From Thioalkalivibrio sp. ALJ7 (lineage in GTDB: Bacteria > Pseudomonadota > Gammaproteobacteria > Ectothiorhodospirales > Ectothiorhodospiraceae), in assembly GCF_000376865.1 (NCBI RefSeq), contig NZ_AQXQ01000012.1, forward strand, positions 806,001 to 870,000: 64,000 nt of DNA, given 5' to 3'. Within the stretch, counting starts at the first letter, position 1. The number at the start of each line of letters is the position of its first letter. Shown here in pieces: positions 29,042 through 36,462 of the stretch. The notes under the pieces are model-generated. The model had not been told where the DNA came from. It was given only the letters and a program-made list of their open reading frames with translations, and did no database searches. The translations under genes and the position numbers were made by a program.

Positions 29042-30241
29042 TCACAACCGGCCCCGTCGATCCGGAATCGCCGTCAACGGCAGGTGCGAGCAACCCCGGC
29101 CCAGGGCCATCATCTGGAAGCGCTCGCCCATCTCCCCCGGCAGGGTCAGCATGCGCACGGCCTGGGCGGCCTGCATGGTCAGACGCGCGTCCTCCCCGCT
29201 GCCCACACGGGCCTCGAAGCGCTGCGGCAGTCCGGCACCCAGCAGGAACTCGCCCTGCCCGGCGTAGGCGAGCACGTCGAGAGCCGCACCCGCCGCGGCC
29301 TCGGCCACGCCAGTGAAGTCCACGCTGGCTGTCAGATCCATCAGGCCGGGGTGCGCGAGCGGGTCCTGGATCATCTGCTGGCGGTAGTAGCCCACCAGAG
29401 TCCCCTGGTGGCGTTCGGGGGCATAGTAGGCGGCACGTGGAAAACCGTAATCGACGATCACGGCCACCCCTTGCGCGAGACAATCGGCGAGCGCGCCGAC
29501 CCACGCGCGTTGCGCGGGCCGCCACTCGGACAGATAGCCCTCGGGCCACGGGCCGTACTCGGCCTGCAAGTGCGCCACCGGCTCGGCCAGGGCCGGCGGA
29601 GCCGGTCGCTCGGCCAGGCCCAGATCCCCACCCACGCCGGTCGTCACCCCGACCTGCCAGACCCGCCCCTCGCGCCAGCGAAATAGCTCCACCGGCAAGG
29701 CGTCCAGCACCTCGTTGGCCAGCACCACGCCGCGCACCGGGGCATCGGGCAAGGTGTCCAGCCAGGCGACGCGGGCATACTCTTGCGGCGTGAGCGTGGC
29801 TTCCAGGTGCGCCTGCTGGCGGGCGCGCAGGTCCGGGCTCACCTCAATGATCCAGTAGCGCTCCCAGTCGACGCCCTGCTCACGCAACGTGGCAATAAAA
29901 TCGCCCGCCAATCGGCCACTCCCAGCCCCAAATTCGAGCATGGTTCCGTGCCCGCCAAGGTCGTCACGCAACACGGGGGCCAACCACGTGGCCAGGGTTT
30001 CCCCAAACAAGGGAGAGAGCTCCGGCGCTGTTACAAAGTCGCCGCCCTCGCCCAGCTTGTGCGCGCCGTTCACGTAATAGCCCAGGCCTGGCGCATACAA
30101 CGCGGCCTGCATGTAATCGAGAAACGGGAGGAACCCGTCGCCCGCCGCGATACTCTCTTTCAGGGAGGCCTGCAGGCGTTCGGCGATCGCGGCGGCGACC
30201 GGATCGTCGGGGGCGTTTGTGCTAGGTTTCGGCGGCATCAT
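29042..30241 (-). CDS. MidA/NDUFAF7-type SAM-dependent methyltransferase
   Basis: About 399 residues. [20 protein letters not shown] and [20 protein letters not shown] open the domain, [15 protein letters not shown] is the SAM motif, and [15 protein letters not shown] and [11 protein letters not shown] follow. In mitochondria the homologue dimethylates an arginine of complex I subunit NDUFS2; in bacteria the substrate is mostly not established. Two adjacent ATGs (30241, 30238) are possible. The start overlaps the folM start on the other strand. Confidence 0.87.
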   Translation of the reverse strand: MMPPKPSTNAPDDPVAAAIAERLQASLKESIAAGDGFLPFLDYMQAALYAPGLGYYVNGAHKLGEGGDFVTAPELSPLFGETLATWLAPVLRDDLGGHGTMLEFGAGSGRLAGDFIATLREQGVDWERYWIIEVSPDLRARQQAHLEATLTPQEYARVAWLDTLPDAPVRGVVLANEVLDALPVELFRWREGRVWQVGVTTGVGGDLGLAERPAPPALAEPVAHLQAEYGPWPEGYLSEWRPAQRAWVGALADCLAQGVAVIVDYGFPRAAYYAPERHQGTLVGYYRQQMIQDPLAHPGLMDLTASVDFTGVAEAAAGAALDVLAYAGQGEFLLGAGLPQRFEARVGSGEDARLTMQAAQAVRMLTLPGEMGERFQMMALGRGCSHLPLTAIPDRRGRL

Positions 30242-31046
30242 GGCGACGAATGGTACCAACCCGGGGGCAGACGTGACGCAGGCGCAGTCCGACAGCAGGG
30301 ATACGGCCCCCGACGGAGCACCCGTGGTGCTGGTCACGGGGGCGGCCCGCCGCGTGGGCGCGACCATTGCGCGCGTGCTGCACGCGGCCGGACTGCGGGT
30401 GCTGATCCATTATCGCGGATCGCACTCGGATGCCGATGCCCTGGCTGGCGAACTCAACGGCGACCGCCCCGACAGCGCCCGCACTCTGCAGGCCGACCTT
30501 CTGGACCTGGACGCCATCGAACGCCTGGCGCGCGACGCCGTGGACGCATGGGGCCGCCTCGACTTCCTGGTCAACAACGCCTCGACCTTTTATCCGACCG
30601 CCGTGGGCGCCATCACGCCACAGGCCTGGGATGACCTGATGGGGTCCAACCTGCGGGCCCCGACCTTCCTGATCCAGGCCTGCCACCAGGCGCTGCGGCA
30701 CCAGCGCGGGGCCGTTGTGAACATCGTCGACATCCACGCCCTGCGCCCACTGAAGGGCTACCCGGTGTATTCCGCCGCCAAGGCTGGGCTATGGGCCCTG
30801 ACCCAGGCCTACGCCCGCGAGTTGGGACCGGATGTGCGGGTCAACGGCGTCGCCCCCGGCGCGATCCTCGCGCCGGAAGATGCCACCAACGCCGGCACCC
30901 ACGAGGCGATGATTGAACGCACCGCCCTCAAGCGCGAGGGGAGTCCGGAGGATATCGCCCGCACCGTGCGTTTCCTGCTGCTGGACGCGCCGTACATCAC
31001 CGGCCAGATCATCCCGGTGGACGGTGGGCGCTCGGCTTCGCAGTAG
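30240..31046 (+). CDS. folM: short-chain dehydrogenase, pteridine/dihydromonapterin reductase type
   Basis: 268 residues. VVLVTGAARRVGATIARVLH is the nucleotide site with the ARRVG form that marks pteridine reductases. LVNNASTFYPT, the YSAAK catalytic pair (Y and K, about residues 178-182) and ALTQAYARELGPDVRVNGVAPGAIL follow. It probably reduces dihydrofolate or dihydromonapterin with NADPH. The first 28 residues are hydrophilic and unlike the family, so an internal start is possible. The ATG overlaps the start of the MidA-type gene on the opposite strand. Confidence 0.83.
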   Translation: MATNGTNPGADVTQAQSDSRDTAPDGAPVVLVTGAARRVGATIARVLHAAGLRVLIHYRGSHSDADALAGELNGDRPDSARTLQADLLDLDAIERLARDAVDAWGRLDFLVNNASTFYPTAVGAITPQAWDDLMGSNLRAPTFLIQACHQALRHQRGAVVNIVDIHALRPLKGYPVYSAAKAGLWALTQAYARELGPDVRVNGVAPGAILAPEDATNAGTHEAMIERTALKREGSPEDIARTVRFLLLDAPYITGQIIPVDGGRSASQ

Positions 31047-31109
31047 CCGCGACCCCGGCCGGACGCGCTACACTGGTCCCATCAAGAATTTGCGCCAGGA
31101 GAGTGCCGC

Positions 31110-31370
31110 ATGATCGATCCCAAACGCTTCGACGACCTCGCCCGCCGCATCACCGAGAGCCTGCCAGAGTCGGTGCGTCACGTGCAGGAAGACGTGCAGC
31201 GCCAGGTCCGCTCGTCCCTGCAAAGCGGCTTCGAACGCATGGACCTGGTGACCAGCGAGGACTTCGATATCCAGGTCGCACTGCTCGAGCGCACCCGCGA
31301 ACGCCTGGCCGAACTCGAGGCCCGGGTCGCTTTACTGGAAGCTCAAGCAAGCGACAAAAGCGAATCGTAA
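31110..31370 (+). CDS. ubiK: ubiquinone biosynthesis accessory factor UbiK (BMFP family)
   Basis: 86 residues. MIDPKRFDDLARRITESLP is the family start; the second half (FDIQVALLERTRERLAELEARVALLE) is a coiled coil. UbiK works with UbiJ in aerobic ubiquinone synthesis. AGGAGA lies before the ATG. The following gene is comM/yifB, a common arrangement. Confidence 0.9.
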   Translation: MIDPKRFDDLARRITESLPESVRHVQEDVQRQVRSSLQSGFERMDLVTSEDFDIQVALLERTRERLAELEARVALLEAQASDKSES

Positions 31371-31430
31371 CGTCCACCTGAATCCCCGCGCCGGGCACGG
31401 ACCGCCCGGCCACAGAACGGAGGGGCAAGG

Positions 31431-32936
31431 ATGCCCATTGCCATCGCCTACGCCCGCGCGCTCGACGGAATCCACGCGCCGCTGGTCACCATCGAGACTC
31501 ACCTGGCCAACGGGCTGCCCGCCTTCCAGATCGTCGGCCTGCCCGAGGCCGCGGTACGCGAAAGCCGCGACCGCGTGCGCGCCGCGATCCAGACCAGTGG
31601 CTTCGAATTCCCCCGCCGACGCATCACCGTCAACCTGGCCCCCGCCGACCTGCCGAAGGATGGCGGACGCTTCGATCTCGGGATCGCACTTGGCATCCTC
31701 GCCGCCAGCCAGCAGGTCCCGCTGGAGAGCCTCGCCCAACACGAATTCCTGGGCGAGCTGGGGCTGGACGGCCAGCTGCGGCCGGTCGGCGGAACCCTGA
31801 CTGCAGGGCTCGCGGCCGCCGATGCGGAACGCACCCTGATCGTCAGTCCGGAGGACGGAGCCGAAGCGGCGCTGGCGAGCCGCACGCGCGTGCTGACCGG
31901 CCACCATCTCACCGAGGTCTGCTCTCACCTTGCCGGTCGATCCGCCCTTCCGGCCGCGCGCACGCCTGACGCGACCCCGCCCACGCATCCGGATCTCGCC
32001 GACGTCCGCGGCCAGCATCAGGCCCGTCGGGCACTGGAGATCGCAGCGGCCGGAGGACATCACCTGCTGATGGTGGGACCGCCCGGGAGCGGCAAGTCCA
32101 TGCTGGCCGCCCGCATCCCCGGCATCCTGCCCCCAATGGACGAGGGCGAGGCCCTGGAGACCGCCGCGATCCACAGCCTGCGCGGCAGTACCCATCTGCG
32201 CGGGGACTGGCGGGCACGGCCGTTTCGCTCGCCCCACCACACGGCCTCGGGCGTGGCGCTGGTCGGAGGGGGCAGCACTCCACGTCCCGGCGAGATCTCG
32301 CTGGCCCATCAGGGCGTGCTGTTCCTGGACGAGCTAACGGAGTTTGACCGCTCGGTGCTGGACGTGCTGCGCGAGCCATTGGAGACGGGCGTCATCCACA
32401 TCTCGCGCGCGGCGCGTCAGGCCGAATTTCCGGCTCGCTTCCAGCTAGTAGGAGCGATGAACCCCTGCCCACAGGGGTTCGACTGCGACCTAGCCGAACG
32501 CTGCGAATGCACACCGGAGCAGCGCACACGCCACCGCAAGCGCCTGTCGGCCCCACTACTGGACCGCATCGATCTCGCGATCGAGGTCCCCCGCATTCCG
32601 CCCGCGGAGCTGGCCAGCTCGAACGAACCCTGCGAAGGCTCGGCAAGTGTGGCGGCGCGCGTCGCCCGAGCGCGAGCGGTACAAAACGAGCGCCAGGGCC
32701 GACTCAACAGCACGCTGGACGGCACGGCGCTGGATCGTTACGCCCAGCTACAGCGCACCGACCGACAACTGCTGGATACGGCAGCCGAACGATTCCGCCT
32801 CTCCGCACGCGCCTACCACCGCATCCTGCGTGTCGCCCGCAGCATCGCCGACCTCAACGACGCCCAAGCGATCACAACATCCCACCTGACCGAGGCCCTT
32901 TGCTACCGAGCCCTGGACCATTGGCGCACGCAATAA
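31431..32936 (+). CDS. comM: YifB/ComM family Mg chelatase-like AAA+ ATPase
   Basis: 501 residues. The N-terminal Lon-protease-like fold (LPAFQIVGLPEAAVRESRDRVRAAI and RRITVNLAPADLPKDG) is followed by the ATPase with Walker A GPPGSGKSMLAARIPGILPP, RPFRSPHHTAS, FLDELTEF (Walker B) and GAMNPCPQGFDCD. ComM is a hexameric helicase that promotes branch migration during natural transformation. GGAGGGG precedes the ATG. Confidence 0.93.
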   Translation: MPIAIAYARALDGIHAPLVTIETHLANGLPAFQIVGLPEAAVRESRDRVRAAIQTSGFEFPRRRITVNLAPADLPKDGGRFDLGIALGILAASQQVPLESLAQHEFLGELGLDGQLRPVGGTLTAGLAAADAERTLIVSPEDGAEAALASRTRVLTGHHLTEVCSHLAGRSALPAARTPDATPPTHPDLADVRGQHQARRALEIAAAGGHHLLMVGPPGSGKSMLAARIPGILPPMDEGEALETAAIHSLRGSTHLRGDWRARPFRSPHHTASGVALVGGGSTPRPGEISLAHQGVLFLDELTEFDRSVLDVLREPLETGVIHISRAARQAEFPARFQLVGAMNPCPQGFDCDLAERCECTPEQRTRHRKRLSAPLLDRIDLAIEVPRIPPAELASSNEPCEGSASVAARVARARAVQNERQGRLNSTLDGTALDRYAQLQRTDRQLLDTAAERFRLSARAYHRILRVARSIADLNDAQAITTSHLTEALCYRALDHWRTQ

Positions 32937-32949
32937 GCACCCCAGCAAA

Positions 32950-32986
32950 AAGAAAGCCCCGCGCGGGCTGAACCCGGGCGGGGCTT
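32950..32986 (-). terminator. terminator of the dihaem cytochrome c gene
   Basis: AAGCCCCGC (32954-32962) pairs with GCGGGGCTT (32978-32986). On the minus strand the stem is followed by TTCTTTTT, so it ends the cytochrome gene. There is no T-run on the plus strand. Confidence 0.85.
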
Positions 32987-33010
32987 CGGTACTGAGATTA
33001 GCGACGCCAA

Positions 33011-33895
33011 TCAGTCTTCGAAGGTCGCCACGTAGACCGCCAGGTCCGCGATGTCTTCATCCGAAAGGTTCGCGGCATTCGGCGCCATCAGGGCCGTCCG
33101 GTCACCCACCGTCTCGCCGGCACGGTAACGCACCAGCTTATCGGCGATGTATTCCGCATCACGACCGGCCAGCGCCGGGAACACCGGGGTACCCTGGCCC
33201 TGGGCACCATGGCAGGCGACACAGGTGTTATAGCGAGACTGGCCACGCTCGACATCACCCTCGTCGACGGCGATTGCGGCAACGGCTTCCGCTTCTTCTT
33301 CGGCGGCCGCTTCACCCGCTTCGGTGGTCTCGACCGGCTCGTCGCCCTCGGCGGCCGCCGCCTCATCACCATTGCCGTTGCCATTACCGTTGTCATCGGT
33401 GGCGGGCTCGTGATCATGTTCCACACCGGCCTCATCCAGCATGAAGGCCACAACGTCCTGCACCTGTTCGTCGCTCAAGCTCGAATCACCACCACGGGCC
33501 GGCATCGCGCCAATCCCATTGATGGAGTTTTCGAACAGCCCCTCCAGACCCTTCTCGTTCAGGCGATTGCTCCACTCGTCGGTGTCATCCTTGAGCGGGG
33601 CGCCGGAGGCGCCGCTATCATGGCAGGCCGCGCAGACGTTGGAGTAGATATCACCCGGGCTCAGATCGTCCGCTTCCTCGGCTGCATCCACCCGACCGGA
33701 AGTGACCTGACCGATCGGGGCGATGCGCTGAGCGATCCGCTCCTCGCTAACGGTCTCGGGCTGGGAGACCTGCAAACCGGCGAGCCAGCCGGCCAGGTGC
33801 GACACCAGGAAAAGGACCGTGGCCAACAGCGCCAGCGACGCGATAAACAGCAACACCTTGTTCCCGGTGTCCATCTTGATCGGTTGATTTGCCAC
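33011..33895 (-). CDS. membrane-anchored dihaem cytochrome c with acidic linker
   Basis: 294 residues from a GTG preceded by GGAGGGAGA. One membrane helix (about residues 14-40) anchors it with the bulk in the periplasm. Two haem sites are present: CAACH at about 88-92 and CVACH at about 225. Each domain is of the c5/c4 size with a likely methionine ligand (IGAMPARGG and ALMAPNAANLSD). The two domains are joined by a linker of about 60 residues made almost only of E, D, A, N and G. It probably carries electrons towards the cbb3 oxidase. The extreme acidity suits a high-salt periplasm. Confidence 0.9.
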   Translation of the reverse strand: MANQPIKMDTGNKVLLFIASLALLATVLFLVSHLAGWLAGLQVSQPETVSEERIAQRIAPIGQVTSGRVDAAEEADDLSPGDIYSNVCAACHDSGASGAPLKDDTDEWSNRLNEKGLEGLFENSINGIGAMPARGGDSSLSDEQVQDVVAFMLDEAGVEHDHEPATDDNGNGNGNGDEAAAAEGDEPVETTEAGEAAAEEEAEAVAAIAVDEGDVERGQSRYNTCVACHGAQGQGTPVFPALAGRDAEYIADKLVRYRAGETVGDRTALMAPNAANLSDEDIADLAVYVATFED

Positions 33896-34079
33896 TTCTC
33901 TCCCTCCGAGATTCCGGCCATTCGTGGCCTTGTGGTGTGCTTATCTGAAAGCGTGCGCGCAAGACGCGCAAATCGGGCGCAGAGTATAGGGCATCGAACA
34001 GAGCACGACCACAAACCTAGCGCGGCGGTCAAATATGGCTGGACGCACCGAAGTACGCGCCCGTATCATTGCAGACCTT

Positions 34080-34156
34080 GCGCCCGTAGCTCAGCTGGAT
34101 AGAGTACTGCCCTCCGAAGGCAGGGGTCGCAGGTTCGAATCCTGCCGGGCGCGCCA
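34080..34156 (+). tRNA. tRNA-Arg (anticodon CCG)
   Basis: 77 bases including an encoded CCA. The acceptor arms GCGCCCG (34080-34086) and CGGGCGC (34146-34152) pair perfectly. The D arm contains AGCTCAGCTGGATAGAGT, the anticodon stem-loop is CTGCC CTCCGAA GGCAG with anticodon CCG, and the T loop is GGTTCGAATCC. Confidence 0.97.
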
Positions 34157-34196
34157 TTACGCAGAAAGGGACCCTCGTGGTCCCTTTCTGCGTAAT
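34156..34196 (+). terminator. 18-bp perfect hairpin directly after tRNA-Arg
   Basis: ATTACGCAGAAAGGGACC pairs without mismatch with GGTCCCTTTCTGCGTAAT across a 5-base loop (CTCGT). It begins at the last base of the tRNA CCA. No T-run follows, although the descending arm contains CCCTTTCTG. It is probably the tRNA terminator or a 3'-processing hairpin; its length and perfection are unusual for either. Confidence 0.65.
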
Positions 34197-34298
34197 GGGG
34201 TAGCGAAGGGTCCGATTCGAGCCCCCAGTCCGCACCATTCGCTACGCGCGATCGCCGCGCGCCCAGCCGCAAACTCGCCTCCCGAAAACACCGCGGTG

Positions 34299-34340
34299 TT
34301 GATCCAGATCAATCGATGGTTTGTATCCCGAGGCTAGCGT
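34299..34340 (+). promoter_or_regulatory. FNR/ANR box and class II promoter of the 44-residue membrane peptide gene
   Basis: TTGATCCAGATCAA at 34299-34312 is the same 14-mer as the cco box at 25568-25581. A weak -10-like TAGCGT lies at 34335-34340, which would put the box near -41.5 relative to a start near 34347, the class II position. The gene ATG follows at 34378. The box is a direct match; control by FNR/ANR is inference. Confidence 0.72.
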
Positions 34341-34377
34341 CGAAGGTGACAGACAGGCAAACGAAGGAGGATCTGTC

Positions 34378-34512
34378 ATGCTCACCGAAATCATGTTTCA
34401 GTCGCCGATCGGCATCCTCACGATCATCACCCTGCTGGGGATTGTCGCGTTCTTCGCCTACGTGGGGTATTTCATCGTTCACGGCATGCACGAAGACGAC
34501 AAGTCCCATTAA
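34378..34512 (+). CDS. 44-residue single-pass membrane peptide, FNR-box controlled
   Basis: MLTEIMFQSPIGILTIITLL, then GIVAFFAYVGYFIVHGMHED, then DKSH. One helix spans about residues 11-35, with a charged C-terminal tail. AAGGAGG at ideal spacing supports translation. The FQSPIG...GYF pattern loosely recalls DUF3149-type peptides and also the small CcoM subunit described for Pseudomonas stutzeri cbb3 oxidase; neither can be confirmed by eye. It shares an identical FNR/ANR box with the cco operon, so a role in low-oxygen respiration is a reasonable inference. A perfect palindromic terminator follows. Confidence 0.72.
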   Translation: MLTEIMFQSPIGILTIITLLGIVAFFAYVGYFIVHGMHEDDKSH

Positions 34513-34570
34513 CGCAAGGCGTCAGGGCAACGGGGGCCTCTCGACCCGGACTTGGTGCTGACCCAAAAGC

Positions 34571-34602
34571 AAGAAGCCCCGGGCAGCTGCCCGGGGCTTC
34601 TT
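34571..34602. terminator. bidirectional palindromic terminator
   Basis: AAGAAGCCCCGGGCAG is followed at once by its exact complement CTGCCCGGGGCTTCTT. T-rich flanks exist on both strands (GGTCTTTC on plus, GCTTTTGG on minus). It separates the 44-residue peptide gene from the convergent soeC. Confidence 0.88.
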
Positions 34603-34618
34603 GGTCTTTCAGGGTCGG

Positions 34619-35671
34619 TCAGGAGCCCGAACCCCCAGGCGTGTCGCCCAGGCGCCAGCCGGGCCCTTTCTCGCCGGCACCGGCGGTTTCCGGAACTTCC
34701 GGTCCGTCGCTGGCGGGCTGGGTCAGCGGGCTGGTGCAGTTCGGGGCACCGTGATACAGGCGCACGACATGCTTGGCCTCGGCAAAGAACAGCCAGCGTT
34801 CCATGCCAATCCCGATCAGGCTCGAGATCGCGGCCAGCCAGGCGACGGCCTCCGGGGCACCAGACAGGATCGACGCGAAGACCAGTACCGGGGCGATGAA
34901 GCCAAGCAGGAAGACCCCCATCTTGATGTTGTCGATGGTGTCCTTGCGCGGGTCATAGCCGAACTCGTCGGTCAGGAAGGTGCCGGCGGTGTGGCCGGTA
35001 TCCAGCAGACGCACGGTTGCACGGTTGAAGGTGGTCGCGGTGTTGATGGTCGGGCCGTTCACACGCGAGATCCAGAAGTAGTAGATCCCCTTCAGCAGGG
35101 CCGCCGCGACCAGCGCCACCATGGCAACGCCAGCGTGCATGGAGGTGGCATTGCCGAACACGCTGGCGATGGCCGCAAACAGCGTGGTACCGGTGGCGAT
35201 GCCAAGCATGATGTAGTTGGCCGGCGTCAACGCAGTGTTCCACTGACGGATCGTCTTCAGACAGCCATAGATCATGCCGGTGGAGAACAGGGTAATCACG
35301 GCCAGCAGTGCAGCCAGGACGCCTGCGACGGCTGCCAGCGGACCGACAGCTGGCCCTTGCAACAGCACGCCCAGGGCGTAGATCCCGGCAAAGGGGTAGA
35401 ACAGCACCGCGAACACCGCCTCGCGGGACAGCCAGGAGGTCTTGAAGCGCATGAACGAACGCCAGGCGTTCTTCTTGTTCGCCAGGTGCCCGGTGGAAAG
35501 CAGCAGGCCAAGCGTGATCATGCCCATGGCCACGCCACCGTGCACGAGCAGTTCACCGTGGCTCATCGCCGGGCCGATACCCGCCAGGTGGAAGGCCGCC
35601 AGCAGGATGAACAGGCCGTAGCCCGCGCCCGAGATGACGGTAAAAAGAATGACGGAAAATGCTGGATGCAT
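34619..35671 (-). CDS. soeC: sulfite dehydrogenase membrane subunit SoeC (DmsC/NrfD-like), first set
   Basis: 350 residues and about eight membrane segments. It starts MHPAFSVILFTVISGAGYGL, as does the second copy at 60291. FKTSWLSREAVFAVLFYPFAG is the conserved inner loop. It belongs to the DmsC family and should anchor SoeAB on the cytoplasmic side and hand electrons to quinone. The C-terminus carries an extra hydrophilic, proline- and glycine-rich tail of about 40 residues (from about NCTSPLTQPASDGPE) that the second copy lacks. Confidence 0.9.
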   Translation of the reverse strand: MHPAFSVILFTVISGAGYGLFILLAAFHLAGIGPAMSHGELLVHGGVAMGMITLGLLLSTGHLANKKNAWRSFMRFKTSWLSREAVFAVLFYPFAGIYALGVLLQGPAVGPLAAVAGVLAALLAVITLFSTGMIYGCLKTIRQWNTALTPANYIMLGIATGTTLFAAIASVFGNATSMHAGVAMVALVAAALLKGIYYFWISRVNGPTINTATTFNRATVRLLDTGHTAGTFLTDEFGYDPRKDTIDNIKMGVFLLGFIAPVLVFASILSGAPEAVAWLAAISSLIGIGMERWLFFAEAKHVVRLYHGAPNCTSPLTQPASDGPEVPETAGAGEKGPGWRLGDTPGGSGS

Positions 35672-35697
35672 AACGAATTCTCCCGATCGGGCCGCGC

Positions 35698-36393
35698 TTA
35701 GCGCGCGACCATCTTGTTGACCCAGTCCTTCACCGAGGTGACCAGCCGATTGGCTCGCACATCGTCGGTGGGGATCGGTCGGGTGATACGCGGCGGCAGA
35801 TACGTGTTGACCGGCTTGTAGCCCAGCTCCGGCATCTGCTTGACTCCCCCGCGTTCGCGCACCAAACGGCTGACCTCGGAGTTGGCGTCATCGAAGTCCC
35901 CGAAGAAGCGCGCATGCGCCGGGCAGGTGATCACGCAGGCGGGCTGACGCTCTTCCGGCGGCAGCTGCTGGTCGTAGATGCGGTCCACACACAGCGTGCA
36001 CTTCTTCATCACGCCGTCTTCGCGGTCCAGCTCCCGCGCGCCATAGGGGCAAGCCCAAGCGCAGTAGTTGCAACCCATGCACTTGTCCTGGTCGACCAGC
36101 ACGATTCCGTCTTCCGGGCGCTTGTAGGAGGCGCCGGTGGGGCAGACATTCACGCAGTCGGCATGCTGGCAGTGCATGCAGGACATCGGGATGTTCACGG
36201 TCTTGTTGTTGGGGTAGTCACCCACCTCGTAGTGGCGGATGCGGTTGAACCACACCCCCGACGGGTCCTCGCCATAGGGGCGATAGTCGGTCAGCGCGCC
36301 GGTGGTGCCACTGGTGTTCCACTGCTTACAGGCCACCGCGCAGGCGTGACAGCCAACGCAGGTATCCATGTCGATTACGAGTCCAAGTCGCAT
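35698..36393 (-). CDS. soeB: sulfite dehydrogenase iron-sulfur subunit SoeB, first set
   Basis: 231 residues with four 4Fe-4S cysteine groups: CVGCHACAVACKQWN, CMHCQHADCVNVCPTGAS, CMGCNYCAWACPYGA, and CTLCVDRIYDQQ continuing to PACVITCP. It wires the molybdenum subunit to SoeC. There is no signal peptide or twin-arginine motif, in keeping with cytoplasmic location. It follows soeA by 69 bases and precedes soeC by 26. Confidence 0.92.
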   Translation of the reverse strand: MRLGLVIDMDTCVGCHACAVACKQWNTSGTTGALTDYRPYGEDPSGVWFNRIRHYEVGDYPNNKTVNIPMSCMHCQHADCVNVCPTGASYKRPEDGIVLVDQDKCMGCNYCAWACPYGARELDREDGVMKKCTLCVDRIYDQQLPPEERQPACVITCPAHARFFGDFDDANSEVSRLVRERGGVKQMPELGYKPVNTYLPPRITRPIPTDDVRANRLVTSVKDWVNKMVAR

Positions 36394-36462
36394 ATCAGGT
36401 ACTCCTCAAATTTCTCTAGGGCCGCTGGCTACAGCCGGCGGCAGGTCCCTTGTCCGGCGTGG

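Noticed and set aside
34066-34272. Minus-strand frame across the tRNA giving a protein with [13 protein letters not shown]
   Set aside because: This is the well-known false translation of the antisense strand of a tRNA-Arg gene; it lies entirely on the tRNA and its hairpin.
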